DNA from: Ceratopteris richardii
Lineage: Eukaryota > Streptophyta > Polypodiopsida > Polypodiales > Pteridaceae
Length of the DNA: 64,000 bases
Reading direction: 5' to 3'
Assembly (NCBI GenBank): GCA_020310875.1
Contig: MU260073.1
Coordinates: 404,501 to 468,500 of the forward strand
Part shown: positions 1 through 9,714 of the stretch, in pieces
Layout: each line of letters begins with the position of its first letter
Numbering within the stretch: position 1 is the first letter of the stretch
Notes under the pieces: model-generated
Databases searched by the model: none
The model's input: the letters and a program-made list of their open reading frames with translations, nothing else
What the model was told of the DNA's origin: nothing
Made by a program: the position numbers and the translations under genes

Positions 1-1
1 A

Positions 2-2716
2 ACATACACGAAATTTGGTGGATTCCCAGGAGATGATCCGGATGCTCACGTACGCACTTTCGAGATCAGTTATGCAGTCCTTAACCATCCACCGGATCAG
101 GCATACAAGGCCATTGTTTTTCAATCCACACTGGTCAATGAAGCGGCTAGATGGCTTACGGAATACGACATTAATCATTTCGGTACCTATGATGCAGTAC
201 GAGATGCTTTTCTGCAACGATTCAGGCTAAAGAAGAATCCCGCCGAAATCTTTGATTATTTACAGAACAACTGACAGAAGGCGAATCAGACTGTCCAGGA
301 ATATGCTACACTTTTTAGAACACACTTGCGACAGATACCACATGCCGACGCTAACTTACCGGATGATGTCATCACTCAGTGGTTTATCAATGGTTTAACG
401 CTGCAATTGAAGCAGATCATGATCATAAGATGTGTCGGAGCAATGACGTTGGATGCAGTCATTGCCATGGCTCTGCAACTGGAATCCAAAGTAGGTGGAT
501 TTACAGAAGATCTAGAGTGGTTAAAAATGAACAAAACTATGACTGAAGATATAATCGGACAAGTGTACTGTATCACATGCAAAAATTCAGGTCATACTAG
601 TGCCAATTGTGCGCTAAATCAAACGTTCTGCGCTATCTGCAACACTGCCGGACATACCACCGGAAATTGTGTCTACAATGCCAGAATACAGGGAACAGCA
701 ACAGTCAATGCTGTTATTCAAGAACATGGACAGGCAGCGAATCACTATGTACCTCCGCAACTGAGAAACAATCAACCGCAGGGATATAGAAACTATCGAG
801 GACAGAGGAACAATAACTATAATGCAAACCGCTGGCAGAACGAACCACCACCGGAAAATCCCAATTTACCACCGCCATGCTGTCATTTTTATGGTGAATA
901 CGGACACATTAGAAGATTTTGCAAGGATGCAGCTGAGTATGATCAAAGGAAGGAGCGGCAAAACCCAATGGCCAACATGGTACAAATTACACCGGTAGAA
1001 ACGCAAACTGCTACAGTCCAGACCCGATCAGGTAAACAGTTGCAGTCAGCAGCAGAAATATTCGAACCTGGGATACGAGAACAACATAGGATGTATAATA
1101 AGGCTAGTCACTGGACCGCAACAGAACCACCAGTGTTCCCAGAACCTATTCCAGTGACTCAGACCTCGTCGACAAAGGAAGGAACACAACAAAAGGAAGC
1201 AGGAGCGGAGCCATCATCAGCAGTAGACATAACAGCAGATACTTCTGCATCAGCAGAGACCTTAAGTTCAAAAGAGCAGGATAACCAATCTCAGCAGGCC
1301 TGGGAAATTTTATCCAAGGCATCTATCACTCTGCCTCTCGGCCAACTACTGGCATTAGTACTTGGGATTCGACAACAGTTCCAGCAACAGTTCAGTCCGG
1401 TACCTTCTTGTATTCCGGCGACAGCAGCAGTTCAACCGGAACCTGATTCTACGGTCGATCATTCAGTTCCCTTGATTACAGTATGGTATAAGAATCATAA
1501 AATTACACAGGTATTGATTGATGGAGGCTCTGGTGTTAACATTGCAACTACAGCCTTATGCAATAGGTTAGGATGGACCGAAATCGAACCAGTTCAATTT
1601 TTTGTCAGAATGGCAGACCAATCTAGAGTCCATCCCATAGGACTTGTGCGAAATGTACCCATCACTTTACAAGGTACGACCTTCAAAATGAATTTTGTTA
1701 TACTAGACCTGCCGGAATCCACTTTGGATTACAACCTTCTTTTTGGTCGACCTTGGCTGAAGCATGCGAAAGTAATACAGGACTGGTCTGCACAAGAGCT
1801 TACGTTCAAAGATGCCAACCGTAGATATGTGGTAAAATTAGATGCTATACAACCTTGCGAACTTCACGCCAGACCATATTTTGCTGAACCAGTCCACATG
1901 TTAGATGGACTATCAGATGATGAAGAAGAGGAATTTCTGAAGAATAACGCTGACTTAATGACCTTAGGGACTGTTGATCTACAGTCCGTGATTGATAACT
2001 GGAGTACTTCAGTTTGTACAGTTGCACCAATCACCCAAAAAACTAAGCAGGAAGATATTGTTTCAACACATGACGATGAATTACAATCACTATTCCGGTC
2101 GACAGACGATACAGAGAAACCGCAACAGTTTTATGTCTCCGAAGACCAGTTAACCTCGTACAATCTAGGAGACGAAGATCATCCACGACCTGTAAAGATA
2201 AGGCAAAACTTACCGGAAATATTTAAGGCTGATTTGATTCGACTACTTCGCGAATTCTCAGACGTCTTTGCATGGGATTACAAAGATATGAAAGGATTAG
2301 ATCCGCGCATCTATCAGCACAGAGTCATGTTGAAGCCTGAAGCTAAACCGAATAAGCAGCCCAGCTATTGGATGAATCCCAATTATGCATCACAGGTAAA
2401 AGCCGAACTTGATAGATTATTAAAAGTTGGATTCATCGTACCAGTAGAACATGCTGAATGGATTTCACCAATTGTGATCGTGCCAAAGAAAAATAAGCAA
2501 CTACGAATCTGTGTAGACTACCGGAAATTAAATGCAGCAACAGTACCGGATCCTTTCCCGATCCCCTTTCTGGATACCATGCTTGATAGGGTAGCAGGCC
2601 ATGAAATGTATTCATTCTTAGACGGATACAGTGGTTACAATCAGGTTAGAATGGCTGAAGCAGATATACCAAAAACTTCCTTCATTACCAATTGGGTGTC
2701 TTTGCTTGTACGGTAA
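2..2716 (+). CDS. E1 gag-protease-RT (N-terminal half), one stop and a terminal frameshift
   Basis: The frame is open from base 2, broken by one TGA at 272-274, then open to 2716; an internal TTG at 326 is unlikely to be the true start. Capsid-like gag sequence is followed by two standard CX2CX4HX4C zinc knuckles (569-610 and 629-670) and a third at about 881-922 in which the second Cys is Tyr. A low-complexity linker leads to the aspartic protease with LIDGGSG, catalytic Asp at 1520-1522. RT fingers and palm start near 2395; the first catalytic Asp is in SFLDGYSGYN at 2621. The frame ends early because a G run near 2694 appears one base short; the RT continues in another frame from 2692. Gag packages the RNA, protease matures the polyprotein and RT copies the RNA in the cytoplasmic particle. 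Confidence 0.88.
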
Positions 2717-3195
2717 TATGGTTTGGATTGAGAAACGCACCAAGCACCTTTCAGCGCTGTATGCAAAAGATTTTCTCTCCTTATCTCAATTCGTTTATGC
2801 AAGTATATCTCGATGACTTCTCAATTTTTGGAAAGATGATGGCACATTTGCTTCATCTACGGTGTTGTTTCCAAAAGTGTCGAGACTACAGACTCTACCT
2901 TAACCCAAGCAAATCTGTGTTTGCCGTTTCATGTGGCAAACTACTTGGTCATATTGTATCTGCCCAAGGTATCCGAGTAGACCCAGATAAGATTTCGGCA
3001 ATTTTAGAAGCCCCAGTACCCGCCACTCCGAAAGAAGTAATGCGTTTTATGGGTCAAGTACGGTGGCATGGCAGACACTTACGGTGGCTTGCTCATCTGG
3101 CTGTACCACTGAACAGACTAATCACCAAAACTCCCCGACAGTTCGAATGGACTCAAGAATGCCAACTACATTTGATCCACTCAAGTATCTATTAA
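2692..3195 (+). CDS. E1 reverse transcriptase, palm/thumb/connection fragment
   Basis: This frame continues the RT of the preceding entry after a single-base shift. It contains WFGLRNAPSTFQ and the catalytic YLDD box at 2806-2817, then LGHIVSAQGIRVDP and the thumb/connection region (KEVMRFMGQVRWHGR). The homology, not a start codon, defines the beginning. It runs off frame near 3165, where a second one-base indel moves the coding sequence to the RNase H-integrase frame. The catalytic residues are intact, so loss of function comes from the indels. RT of Ty3/gypsy type; lineage not resolved. Confidence 0.87.
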   Translation: MGVFACTVIWFGLRNAPSTFQRCMQKIFSPYLNSFMQVYLDDFSIFGKMMAHLLHLRCCFQKCRDYRLYLNPSKSVFAVSCGKLLGHIVSAQGIRVDPDKISAILEAPVPATPKEVMRFMGQVRWHGRHLRWLAHLAVPLNRLITKTPRQFEWTQECQLHLIHSSIY

Positions 3196-4964
3196 CACAG
3201 ACCCCAATCTTACAACCACCGGACTGGGACAATCCGTTCCATGTTTTTGTCGACGCTTCAGATGTTGCGATCGGCAGTATTCTGATGCAGCAAACACATA
3301 AGTGGTTTCGCCCTGTCTATTACGCCAGCAGAAGGCTTGCACTGGCAGAAAAGAACTATTCTACCACCGAAAGAGAATGTCTAAGATTAATTTACTCCAT
3401 CAAAAAGTTCAGACATTATCTATTAGGCCGGAAATTCACCTTTCATGTGGATCATGCTGCCCTCGTCTATCTAGTAAGACAGCAACATTTAGGCGGACGA
3501 TTAGCACGATGGGTGCTACTCTCGCAGGAATTTGATTATGAAGTCATTCACCGACCCGGAAATGCACATACCTTAGCAGATTTCTTATCTCGCCTAGATT
3601 CTGGTGAAGCTCAGATAGGCATAGATGATACGACTCCAGCAATTTATAGTTCTGAACCACTGACCGATGAGACTGCCGAATTACAAGCAACACCTACATA
3701 TTATGATCAGATTCTAACGTTTCTCACCGAAGGATGCTTTCCATCTGCGACTGCCAAGGCAGTTCGAAGGAAAATGGCAGTCTTTAGCCGTCGATTCCGG
3801 TTAGTTGCAGGAGAACTATATTATGTAGATCACACCGGAATCTTACTTCGATGTGTTCCTCCCCATGAAATTAACTCGGTCATCACAATGGCTCATTCAA
3901 CCCCTACTGGTGGTCACTTCGCCACAGATTTAACTCACCGGAAAATTCTGCAAGGAGGTCTCTGGTGGCCAACTATGTACCGAGATGTGGCCCAATTCGT
4001 CAAAAACTTCGATAAATGTCAAAGGTCTGGACAACCACTGCAACGACACTTCTTTCCCTTGCAGCCTATTATGCCACTCGAACCATTTCAGAAATGGGGA
4101 TTAGATTTTATCGGTCCAATCACACCTCCAGCAGTCTTCAGTAACAACAGATACATACTAACCTGTACAGACTATGCAACGAGATGGGCAGAAGATTGGG
4201 CTTTACGGTCTGCTACAGCGGTTGTAGTAGCAAAATGTCTGCTAAATGATGTCTTCCCACGATTTGGCTTACCACTCGAATTAGTAACAGATCAAGGTAC
4301 TCACTTCGTAAATCAATTAATGAAGGTACTCACCCAATCATTCCAGGTGACACATAAACTCAGCTCTCCATATTACCCTCGCGCCAATGGTTTGGCCGAA
4401 AGTACAAACAAATCACTATTGAATATCCTCCGGAAATTGATCATGGAAGCACCGGAAAGATGGGATCAACTACTACCTGCAGTATTATGGGCATACCGAA
4501 CTACATATAAGGTAACTACAGGTTTGACACCTTTCAAACTAGCTTATGGCTTAGAAGCAATAGCACCCATGGAAATAGTTATCCCAAGTCTGCGTGTAGC
4601 AATCACTCAGAAAATGCTACCGGAAGATTCGCTGACAGCACGAATGGACGCACTCAGGGAACTTGATGAGCACCGATGGCTCAGCTTTTTAACCATGCGC
4701 GAAGTACAACTAAGGCAAGCCAAGACACACGATCGATATTTGAAGACCCCAATCTTTTCGGTAGGTCAGCTTGTACTCTTCTATAACGCAAAATCCGATA
4801 GAGCAGCAGGAAAGTTCAAATTACGATGGTTCGGCCCTTTTAAGATCTCAGAACAAGTCGGTCCGACAACTTTTCGGTTGACTACGTTGACTGGAAATCC
4901 ACTCCCAAAGGTAATTAATGGGTCGAAGTTGCGGCCATATCATCACACCACTAGCCCGCATTAA
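3063..4964 (+). CDS. E1 RNase H and integrase
   Basis: The frame is open from 3063 but matching sequence starts near 3165. RNase H: FVDASDVAIGS with catalytic Asp at 3252, the TTERECL Glu segment and FHVDHAAL. Integrase: H2C2 zinc domain (GGHF, then FDKC at 4008-4019, where the first Cys of CxxC is Phe), then the DDE core with Asp at 4104 (LDFIGP), Asp at 4290 (VTDQGTHF) and Glu at 4398 (GLAEST). Asp-to-Glu spacing is 35 residues, the DD35E norm. The C-terminus has the small barrel (GPFKISEQVG) and ends at TTSPH with no chromodomain. Integrase inserts the cDNA in the nucleus. About 600 codons are uninterrupted; the Cys-to-Phe change may impair zinc binding. Confidence 0.9.
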   Translation: MAWQTLTVACSSGCTTEQTNHQNSPTVRMDSRMPTTFDPLKYLLTQTPILQPPDWDNPFHVFVDASDVAIGSILMQQTHKWFRPVYYASRRLALAEKNYSTTERECLRLIYSIKKFRHYLLGRKFTFHVDHAALVYLVRQQHLGGRLARWVLLSQEFDYEVIHRPGNAHTLADFLSRLDSGEAQIGIDDTTPAIYSSEPLTDETAELQATPTYYDQILTFLTEGCFPSATAKAVRRKMAVFSRRFRLVAGELYYVDHTGILLRCVPPHEINSVITMAHSTPTGGHFATDLTHRKILQGGLWWPTMYRDVAQFVKNFDKCQRSGQPLQRHFFPLQPIMPLEPFQKWGLDFIGPITPPAVFSNNRYILTCTDYATRWAEDWALRSATAVVVAKCLLNDVFPRFGLPLELVTDQGTHFVNQLMKVLTQSFQVTHKLSSPYYPRANGLAESTNKSLLNILRKLIMEAPERWDQLLPAVLWAYRTTYKVTTGLTPFKLAYGLEAIAPMEIVIPSLRVAITQKMLPEDSLTARMDALRELDEHRWLSFLTMREVQLRQAKTHDRYLKTPIFSVGQLVLFYNAKSDRAAGKFKLRWFGPFKISEQVGPTTFRLTTLTGNPLPKVINGSKLRPYHHTTSPH

Positions 4965-5276
4965 GTTTTCGACGATGGACCGCGTTTTGTTTAATCTTTT
5001 CTTTTTCTTCTTTTTGCTTTTTATAAATAGCCGTGTTTTGTACAATCTTGATGTAACCAGCCGCCCCCTTAACAGTCACTCGAGTACGCACGCCTGCATG
5101 AAAACCAGCATTATTCCCGCAATGCACAATGATATCCAACCCCCTTTTCCTCCCCACTGTATTGTTTCTACTTAAACTCTGTCGACAACGCCGAAAAAAG
5201 CTATTGTGTTGTATGTTAGTATTCTGAGCCCTCGTGCATTCTGCATCCGTGTTCATTGTCTGTCTCAGTAACCGCC
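4965..5276 (+). promoter_or_regulatory. Spacer before the first extra gene: T/C tract, TATAAATAG, candidate splice acceptor
   Basis: The 312 bp between the integrase stop and the next ATG hold a strong pyrimidine tract (about 4988-5020) running into TATAAATAG at 5022-5030. Two readings fit: a TATA box about 250 bp upstream of the ATG at 5277, or a polypyrimidine tract with an AG acceptor at 5029-5030 giving a spliced mRNA, as is known for the 3' genes of some plant gypsy and copia elements. Nothing else was found here. Which reading is right cannot be told from sequence. Confidence 0.4.
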
Positions 5277-7367
5277 ATGGAAGCGATAGCCAACTATGCT
5301 GCCTTCCGCGATGGTATCCCTACCGAGGTAGGTGAATACCTGTGTTGCAGAGGGTTGGCCAACTTCGCTGAGTTGCCTTGGCACTCGGTGGAAGCCCATC
5401 CTTTCTTCACGCAAATCATCACCGCCATTGCTCAGTCCCCCGCCACCGAACGCCAATGGGTCTTCCTCTCGCTCCCTTCGCGAACAGTCATCACTTTCCA
5501 AGCCTTCGCTGAAGCCTATCGCCTCAACCCGCAAGGCCGTGAAAATGGCCCTAGTATTCCCATCGCCCGCATGAATGAACTATTCCCCCGCTCTTCGTCC
5601 AACGAATACGCCATTCTCTGCCGCCCCGAACCGGAACGATCCGCCCTGCAATTCTTAGTCGCCATACTCAACCTGCAGAAGCGCACCTACGGCATCTCAC
5701 GACCATTTTATTCCGCTTTAGAATTAGCTGCTCAAGAACCCGTGAACTTCGCATCATACTTTTTCCTTAGAATCCATAAAGAATGTGTAGCTATAGTGAA
5801 GCAACTCCAAAAGGGTACCACCCCGCGCTCTCGCCTTCCCCATATCATCTCATTCCTTTTCCCAGCCATCCTTGCCGCACAACCACCACCCCTAGGTCCC
5901 ATACTTAGGCACGAAGAATCAGTTCAACCACTCGACGACGAGGAAGAAGAAGATGAGGAGATCAACCAACTCTTCCGCAATAAGAGAATTCGGATCAACT
6001 CCTCAGAAAGCGAAGCACAAGGATCCGCCGGAAAGAATCAGGACACCCGAAACGACGAGCAAGAAGAGACCTTCCACGACACAGCCACTTCCATCCACAA
6101 CGAATCATCGGCCGACCACCACGACCAGCAGAATCACACAGAAACAGAACCAGTCTCAACCAAAGAAGCATCAACACGACGAGAAGATGAACAGCAAGTG
6201 ATCGACAGCGCACTCAACACCCTGCTGAAGGCCGTAGAATCCACCATCGCCCACATTACAGGTGAACACCAACCCCTCCATCAAGTAACTCACCCTACAT
6301 CCCCTGGTCCTCAATCCCCACCAGTCAACTCTTTCCCGCCGCCAATTTCCGAATCTTCTTCATCCTCCCCCAATTATTCACCCCCGACATCCCCCCAAAT
6401 CCATACCCAAACCTCTACACCACCACAACACCCACTCCTCCTTTCCTCTGTTCCGATCTTTTCTGAACTGGCTGACATGGGCCAACTGCTCATTACCCTC
6501 TCACAACAACTTCCGGTACAGATGAGTGAGGTCGCAAATACCATTCGGCACGACCTACAGCATAAAGTTGACCTCTTGGAAGCCGACATCATCCCACTCC
6601 AAGAAGAAGTCGACGCCGTAAAAGCGGAGAATCATCAATTACAGACACAATTCGAAGACCTCCAAGCGCAGTTTTCGGAACAACAGGCCTTGAGACACCA
6701 AAGGGATGCAGCACTAGAGCAGCTTGCCGCCAAAGATCAGTTATTACACGCAGCGCACGAAGAAATCCGGGAATTAAAGACCGCACTCCAAGAAAAAGAA
6801 GACATCAGCTCATCCCTAGAAGAATTGGTCGAAGAAACGAAGGCCCAGTTGCAGGAAACCATCCAAAAGAATCAAGACCAACAACGAGAAGCAGAACAAG
6901 TCAAAGACGAGCTACGAAGAGCCCAAGAATGTTTGGACGAGGTAAACAGAATGCTGAGACGCCAATTAACCAGGGAAGCAAAATACCAAAAAGATCTGGC
7001 AGATACTCGAAGAGAACGCGATGCATTCTCCAAAACAATCGAATTTCAGAATCAGCAACTTGAGCGACTGGATAACCAATTGCGAAATCAGAAGGATCGA
7101 GTCACGGATATGCAGTAGAAGGTCACCGAAATGAAGACATCCCGGGACGCTGCATTATCCAATGATTTTTATTTACAGGAGGCCTTTTTGCAAACCTAGG
7201 CCGAAATCTTGCTTACTGAAGCAATCGCACTTAGTTCCGTCAGAATAGATGCGCAGATTTTAGAACCCCACACTCTGAAGCAATTATTAGAAACCCTTAA
7301 GAAAAAAATAGCTCGTACATTTAGATTAGCCAGGAATATGTACCTCGAAGGCCTCATAGAAGAATAG
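5277..7367 (+). CDS. E1 extra gene 1: N-terminal domain plus long coiled-coil protein, two TAG codons
   Basis: ATG at 5277 sits in a good context (ccgccATGg). The first stop is TAG at 7116-7118 (613 codons). The same frame continues as sensible sequence past a second TAG at 7197-7199 to a TAG at 7365-7367, giving 696 codons in all. Parts: a globular N-terminus (residues 1-210, with RGLANFAELPW at 25-35), an acidic stretch with basic residues (DDEEEEDEE, then NKRIRIN, about 5937-6000), a Pro/Ser-rich linker (about 6280-6440) and a heptad-rich coiled coil from about 6480 to the end. No signal peptide or membrane helix is visible, so this is not an envelope-like glycoprotein. It loosely resembles proteins called putative plant transposon protein, but I cannot confirm that. 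Function unknown; self-assembly through the coil is likely. Confidence 0.75.
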
Positions 7368-7713
7368 TAAAATTCGACCATGCGAATTCATAATGTAACG
7401 ATGAGTTCGAATTGAGTATGATACCAAGGTTTTGTTTCATAATACTTTTCGCACATGTAAAAGACTTGCTAAATCCAGCATCGATCTACGGCATAAAATG
7501 CAGAATGATGATTTTTACTTATGCTACAATTTTGGTAAGGGGAATGAAGTGTCATGTCCAAATGAAATATAATCATTCCAGCGAATGGCAGTTCAATCTC
7601 TGGTGCTTATAAAATGCGTATGCCTAGCATAGTATTCTTCAGTATAGTATTCTTCGAGCTTGGGTGCTAGTTAACAAACTTCCAGCATATTATTTTCGGC
7701 GACTCTTACAACC
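7368..7713 (+). promoter_or_regulatory. Spacer with TATAAAA upstream of the second extra gene
   Basis: This 346-bp AT-rich gap has TATAAAA at 7608-7614, about 100 bp before the ATG at 7714, a spacing normal for a plant RNA polymerase II promoter with a short leader. A short local repeat (agtattcttc, twice at about 7631-7655) follows. No coding sequence was recognised. Confidence 0.35.
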
Positions 7714-9376
7714 ATGTCTGAATCCGATATACTAAGATGGCGACTCAGGAAGCGCGCAAATGCACAGAACCGTGTTGTGACTACAACAGACACTACATTA
7801 CAGGATCATGAAGATGACTCAATGACTTCTGCAACATTAAAAGTTCAGCATAACAACATATTATTTTCCCCAGAATTTAAAATAGAGCTCGACATCCATT
7901 CTAGGAGGAATGAGAACTGGCTACGGAGGATCGGACTCCTCCAGTTTGCTCAGTTACCATGGGAGTAGTGGACAGGTAATGAAGATGCAGAGAATTAGTT
8001 ACACAGCATGCGACGAACAAAAGGCCTCATTTTAAACCAGGTACAATTTTTCACCACAGTTAGTTTCAGCCATATTTAAACTGCCGCTGTATGATGATGC
8101 ACGTTTTCCTAAATGTTCGAATGATGATCTGAGAAAAGAATTTGGAAACTGCGAAGGCCACAGAAGATATTACATGATGAAAAATGCCACATATCATCGC
8201 TGTGAACAATTCAAGTGGTATTTGGAGAAACTATGTTTCTAAGTTAAATTTGATTTGATGTCTAGAGAAAATTTCTCACCATTAGTACATGTCGAAGGAG
8301 GTGGTAGAGTTAGCTGGACACACTGGCTATATAACCATCTCTATACACAAATCTTTGTCGGGGATAAGCGAAGATCCCAAACCAGTAGCAGACTAGCAGT
8401 ATATTTAGCTGCTATATTCAAATTTGTGCAGTCAGTGAAAGAGCAGAAGCTGAACTGGTCCCATCATATTAATTCCTGTGATCATAACATGATAGACACA
8501 GGACACCCACACAGTGCAGAGCAAGAGGAAGCAGAACAAATTTCTACATCGTCTGCAAATTTATTTCACTCAGGTAATAGCGAACAGAACAAGACAGTAG
8601 GAATGCCTTTTAGGCTGTCGATTAAACGAAGGATGGAAGACCACTTACAAACTGTCAGTCCAAGGCAATTACCGAATGACAATCTCCCACTAGATTATGT
8701 GACAGGGTTGCAAAATAAACTACAAGAAGTTTCTGATTATTTGCGTCAACAAGAACAATTGATTCAGCAAGAAAAAGAAATATTATTCGCTAATATGAAT
8801 AATTCCAATTCATTATTAGAAAAGATGACACAGATGCAAAAGGAACCGGACGACAAAGAAGGCTTACTGAAGGAGTTACAGAGTAACCAACGGCAATTAA
8901 TAGCGGAATTGATTAACGCTAAAAAGTTTTTTCAAGAATTTCACCAGTGGCAGAAAAATATACAAAAACAGACACAAGACGAAATGATGAGCTTTTCTAT
9001 CATGAATGCCAACCTGCAAGCAGAAAATGAAGTTTTGCATTCAAGAATACAGGTTTTGCAGGAATTGGAAAGGCAGATATTAAAAGATGAAGGAGTAGAA
9101 TTGAATGCCACATTAATGACGAATGTGGATATAGATTTATTAAAACAACAATTGGATAGTCGTGTTCAAAGTATTTGGACACTTTTTTGTAGAAGATGGC
9201 TTGCTATACTTGTTCCTCCACTTGAACAAATGCGGTCATGTTTTGTGTCGGACCATGAAAGTCATCTGATTACTGTAATTCAGAAGCAAGAAAAGCAGCT
9301 TGAAGAATACAAGCAGAAATTAAAGGGTTGCAAGAGGAGCTATTACAAAAGAATATATAGGAAAAGCCAGAAATGA
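7714..9376 (+). pseudogene. E1 extra gene 2: related N-terminal domain plus coiled coil, broken
   Basis: ATG at 7714 (acaaccATGtc) opens 84 codons ending in GLLQFAQLPWE, then TAG at 7966. The protein can be followed through a second TAG, a frame change near 8040-8060 and a TAA near 8239 into the long frame from the ATG at 8258 to TGA at 9374-9376 (about 372 codons). N-terminal sequence to about 8450 precedes a polar linker (about 8480-8640) and a heptad-rich coiled coil (about 8690-9350). WLRRIGLLQFAQLPW here matches YLCCRGLANFAELPW of extra gene 1 in position and pattern, so the two genes look like diverged tandem copies. It has more breaks than extra gene 1. No membrane segment seen. Function unknown. 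Confidence 0.65.
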
Positions 9377-9406
9377 TTCGGGAGCAGAACTCTGGAACAG
9401 GCCTTC

Positions 9407-9471
9407 AGGCAAAGCAAAAGAATGTCGAAGACGATAATGCACTTGTGGGTTCGAGTCCACCGTGCGTGCCA
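9407..9471 (+). other. tRNA 3'-end-like block with pol III B-box, beside the LTR
   Basis: GGTTCGAGTCC at 9448-9458 is an exact match to the pol III B-box (GGTTCGANTCC). It is followed by ...CGTGCGTGCCA ending at 9471, like a tRNA 3' end with CCA. AGGCAAAGC at 9407-9415 differs by one base from the A-box consensus and is 41 bp upstream. The T-arm closes only four pairs and no matching 5' acceptor strand is present, so this is not a working tRNA. It occupies the place where a polypurine tract is expected. Confidence 0.45.
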
Positions 9472-9472
9472 G

Positions 9473-9647
9473 TGTTAGAGGGCCGCCGAACAAGGACAAC
9501 TGAACTAGGACAGGTGTCTTAAATGTAAAAGTGTTAGACAGCCGCCGAACAAGGACAACTGAACTAGGACAGGTGTCTTAAATGTAAAAGTGTTAGACGG
9601 TGCCGAACAAGGACAAAAGTACTAGGACAGGTATCTTAAATGAAAAA
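9473..9647 (+). repeat. 59-bp tandem repeat, two close copies and one decayed
   Basis: Units start with TGTTAGA at 9473, 9532 and 9591. The first two differ by only a base or two; the third is diverged and shorter. Each holds GCCGAACAAGGACAA and CTAGGACAGGT. The position at the start of U3, 60-230 bp before the TATA box, fits a duplicated enhancer, which is common in LTRs (inference). Confidence 0.85.
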
Positions 9648-9706
9648 GAATCTTTCAGGAAACGTGCAGGTAACTAAAGATTTGCGCACTCTTGTAAAAA
9701 ATCCTC

Positions 9707-9714
9707 TATATAAG
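9707..9714 (+). promoter_or_regulatory. TATA box of the E1 LTR
   Basis: TATATAAG in a locally GC-richer context, about 235 bp into the LTR. It supports + orientation for this LTR and predicts transcription starting near 9740. Confidence 0.55.

Noticed and set aside
5277-7367. Envelope glycoprotein
   Set aside because: The position fits an envelope-like gene but there is no signal peptide, membrane helix or cleavage site; the coil and acidic linker point elsewhere.
9407-9471. A functional tRNA gene
   Set aside because: No 5' acceptor strand, only four T-arm pairs and no anticodon arm; kept only as a tRNA-like block.
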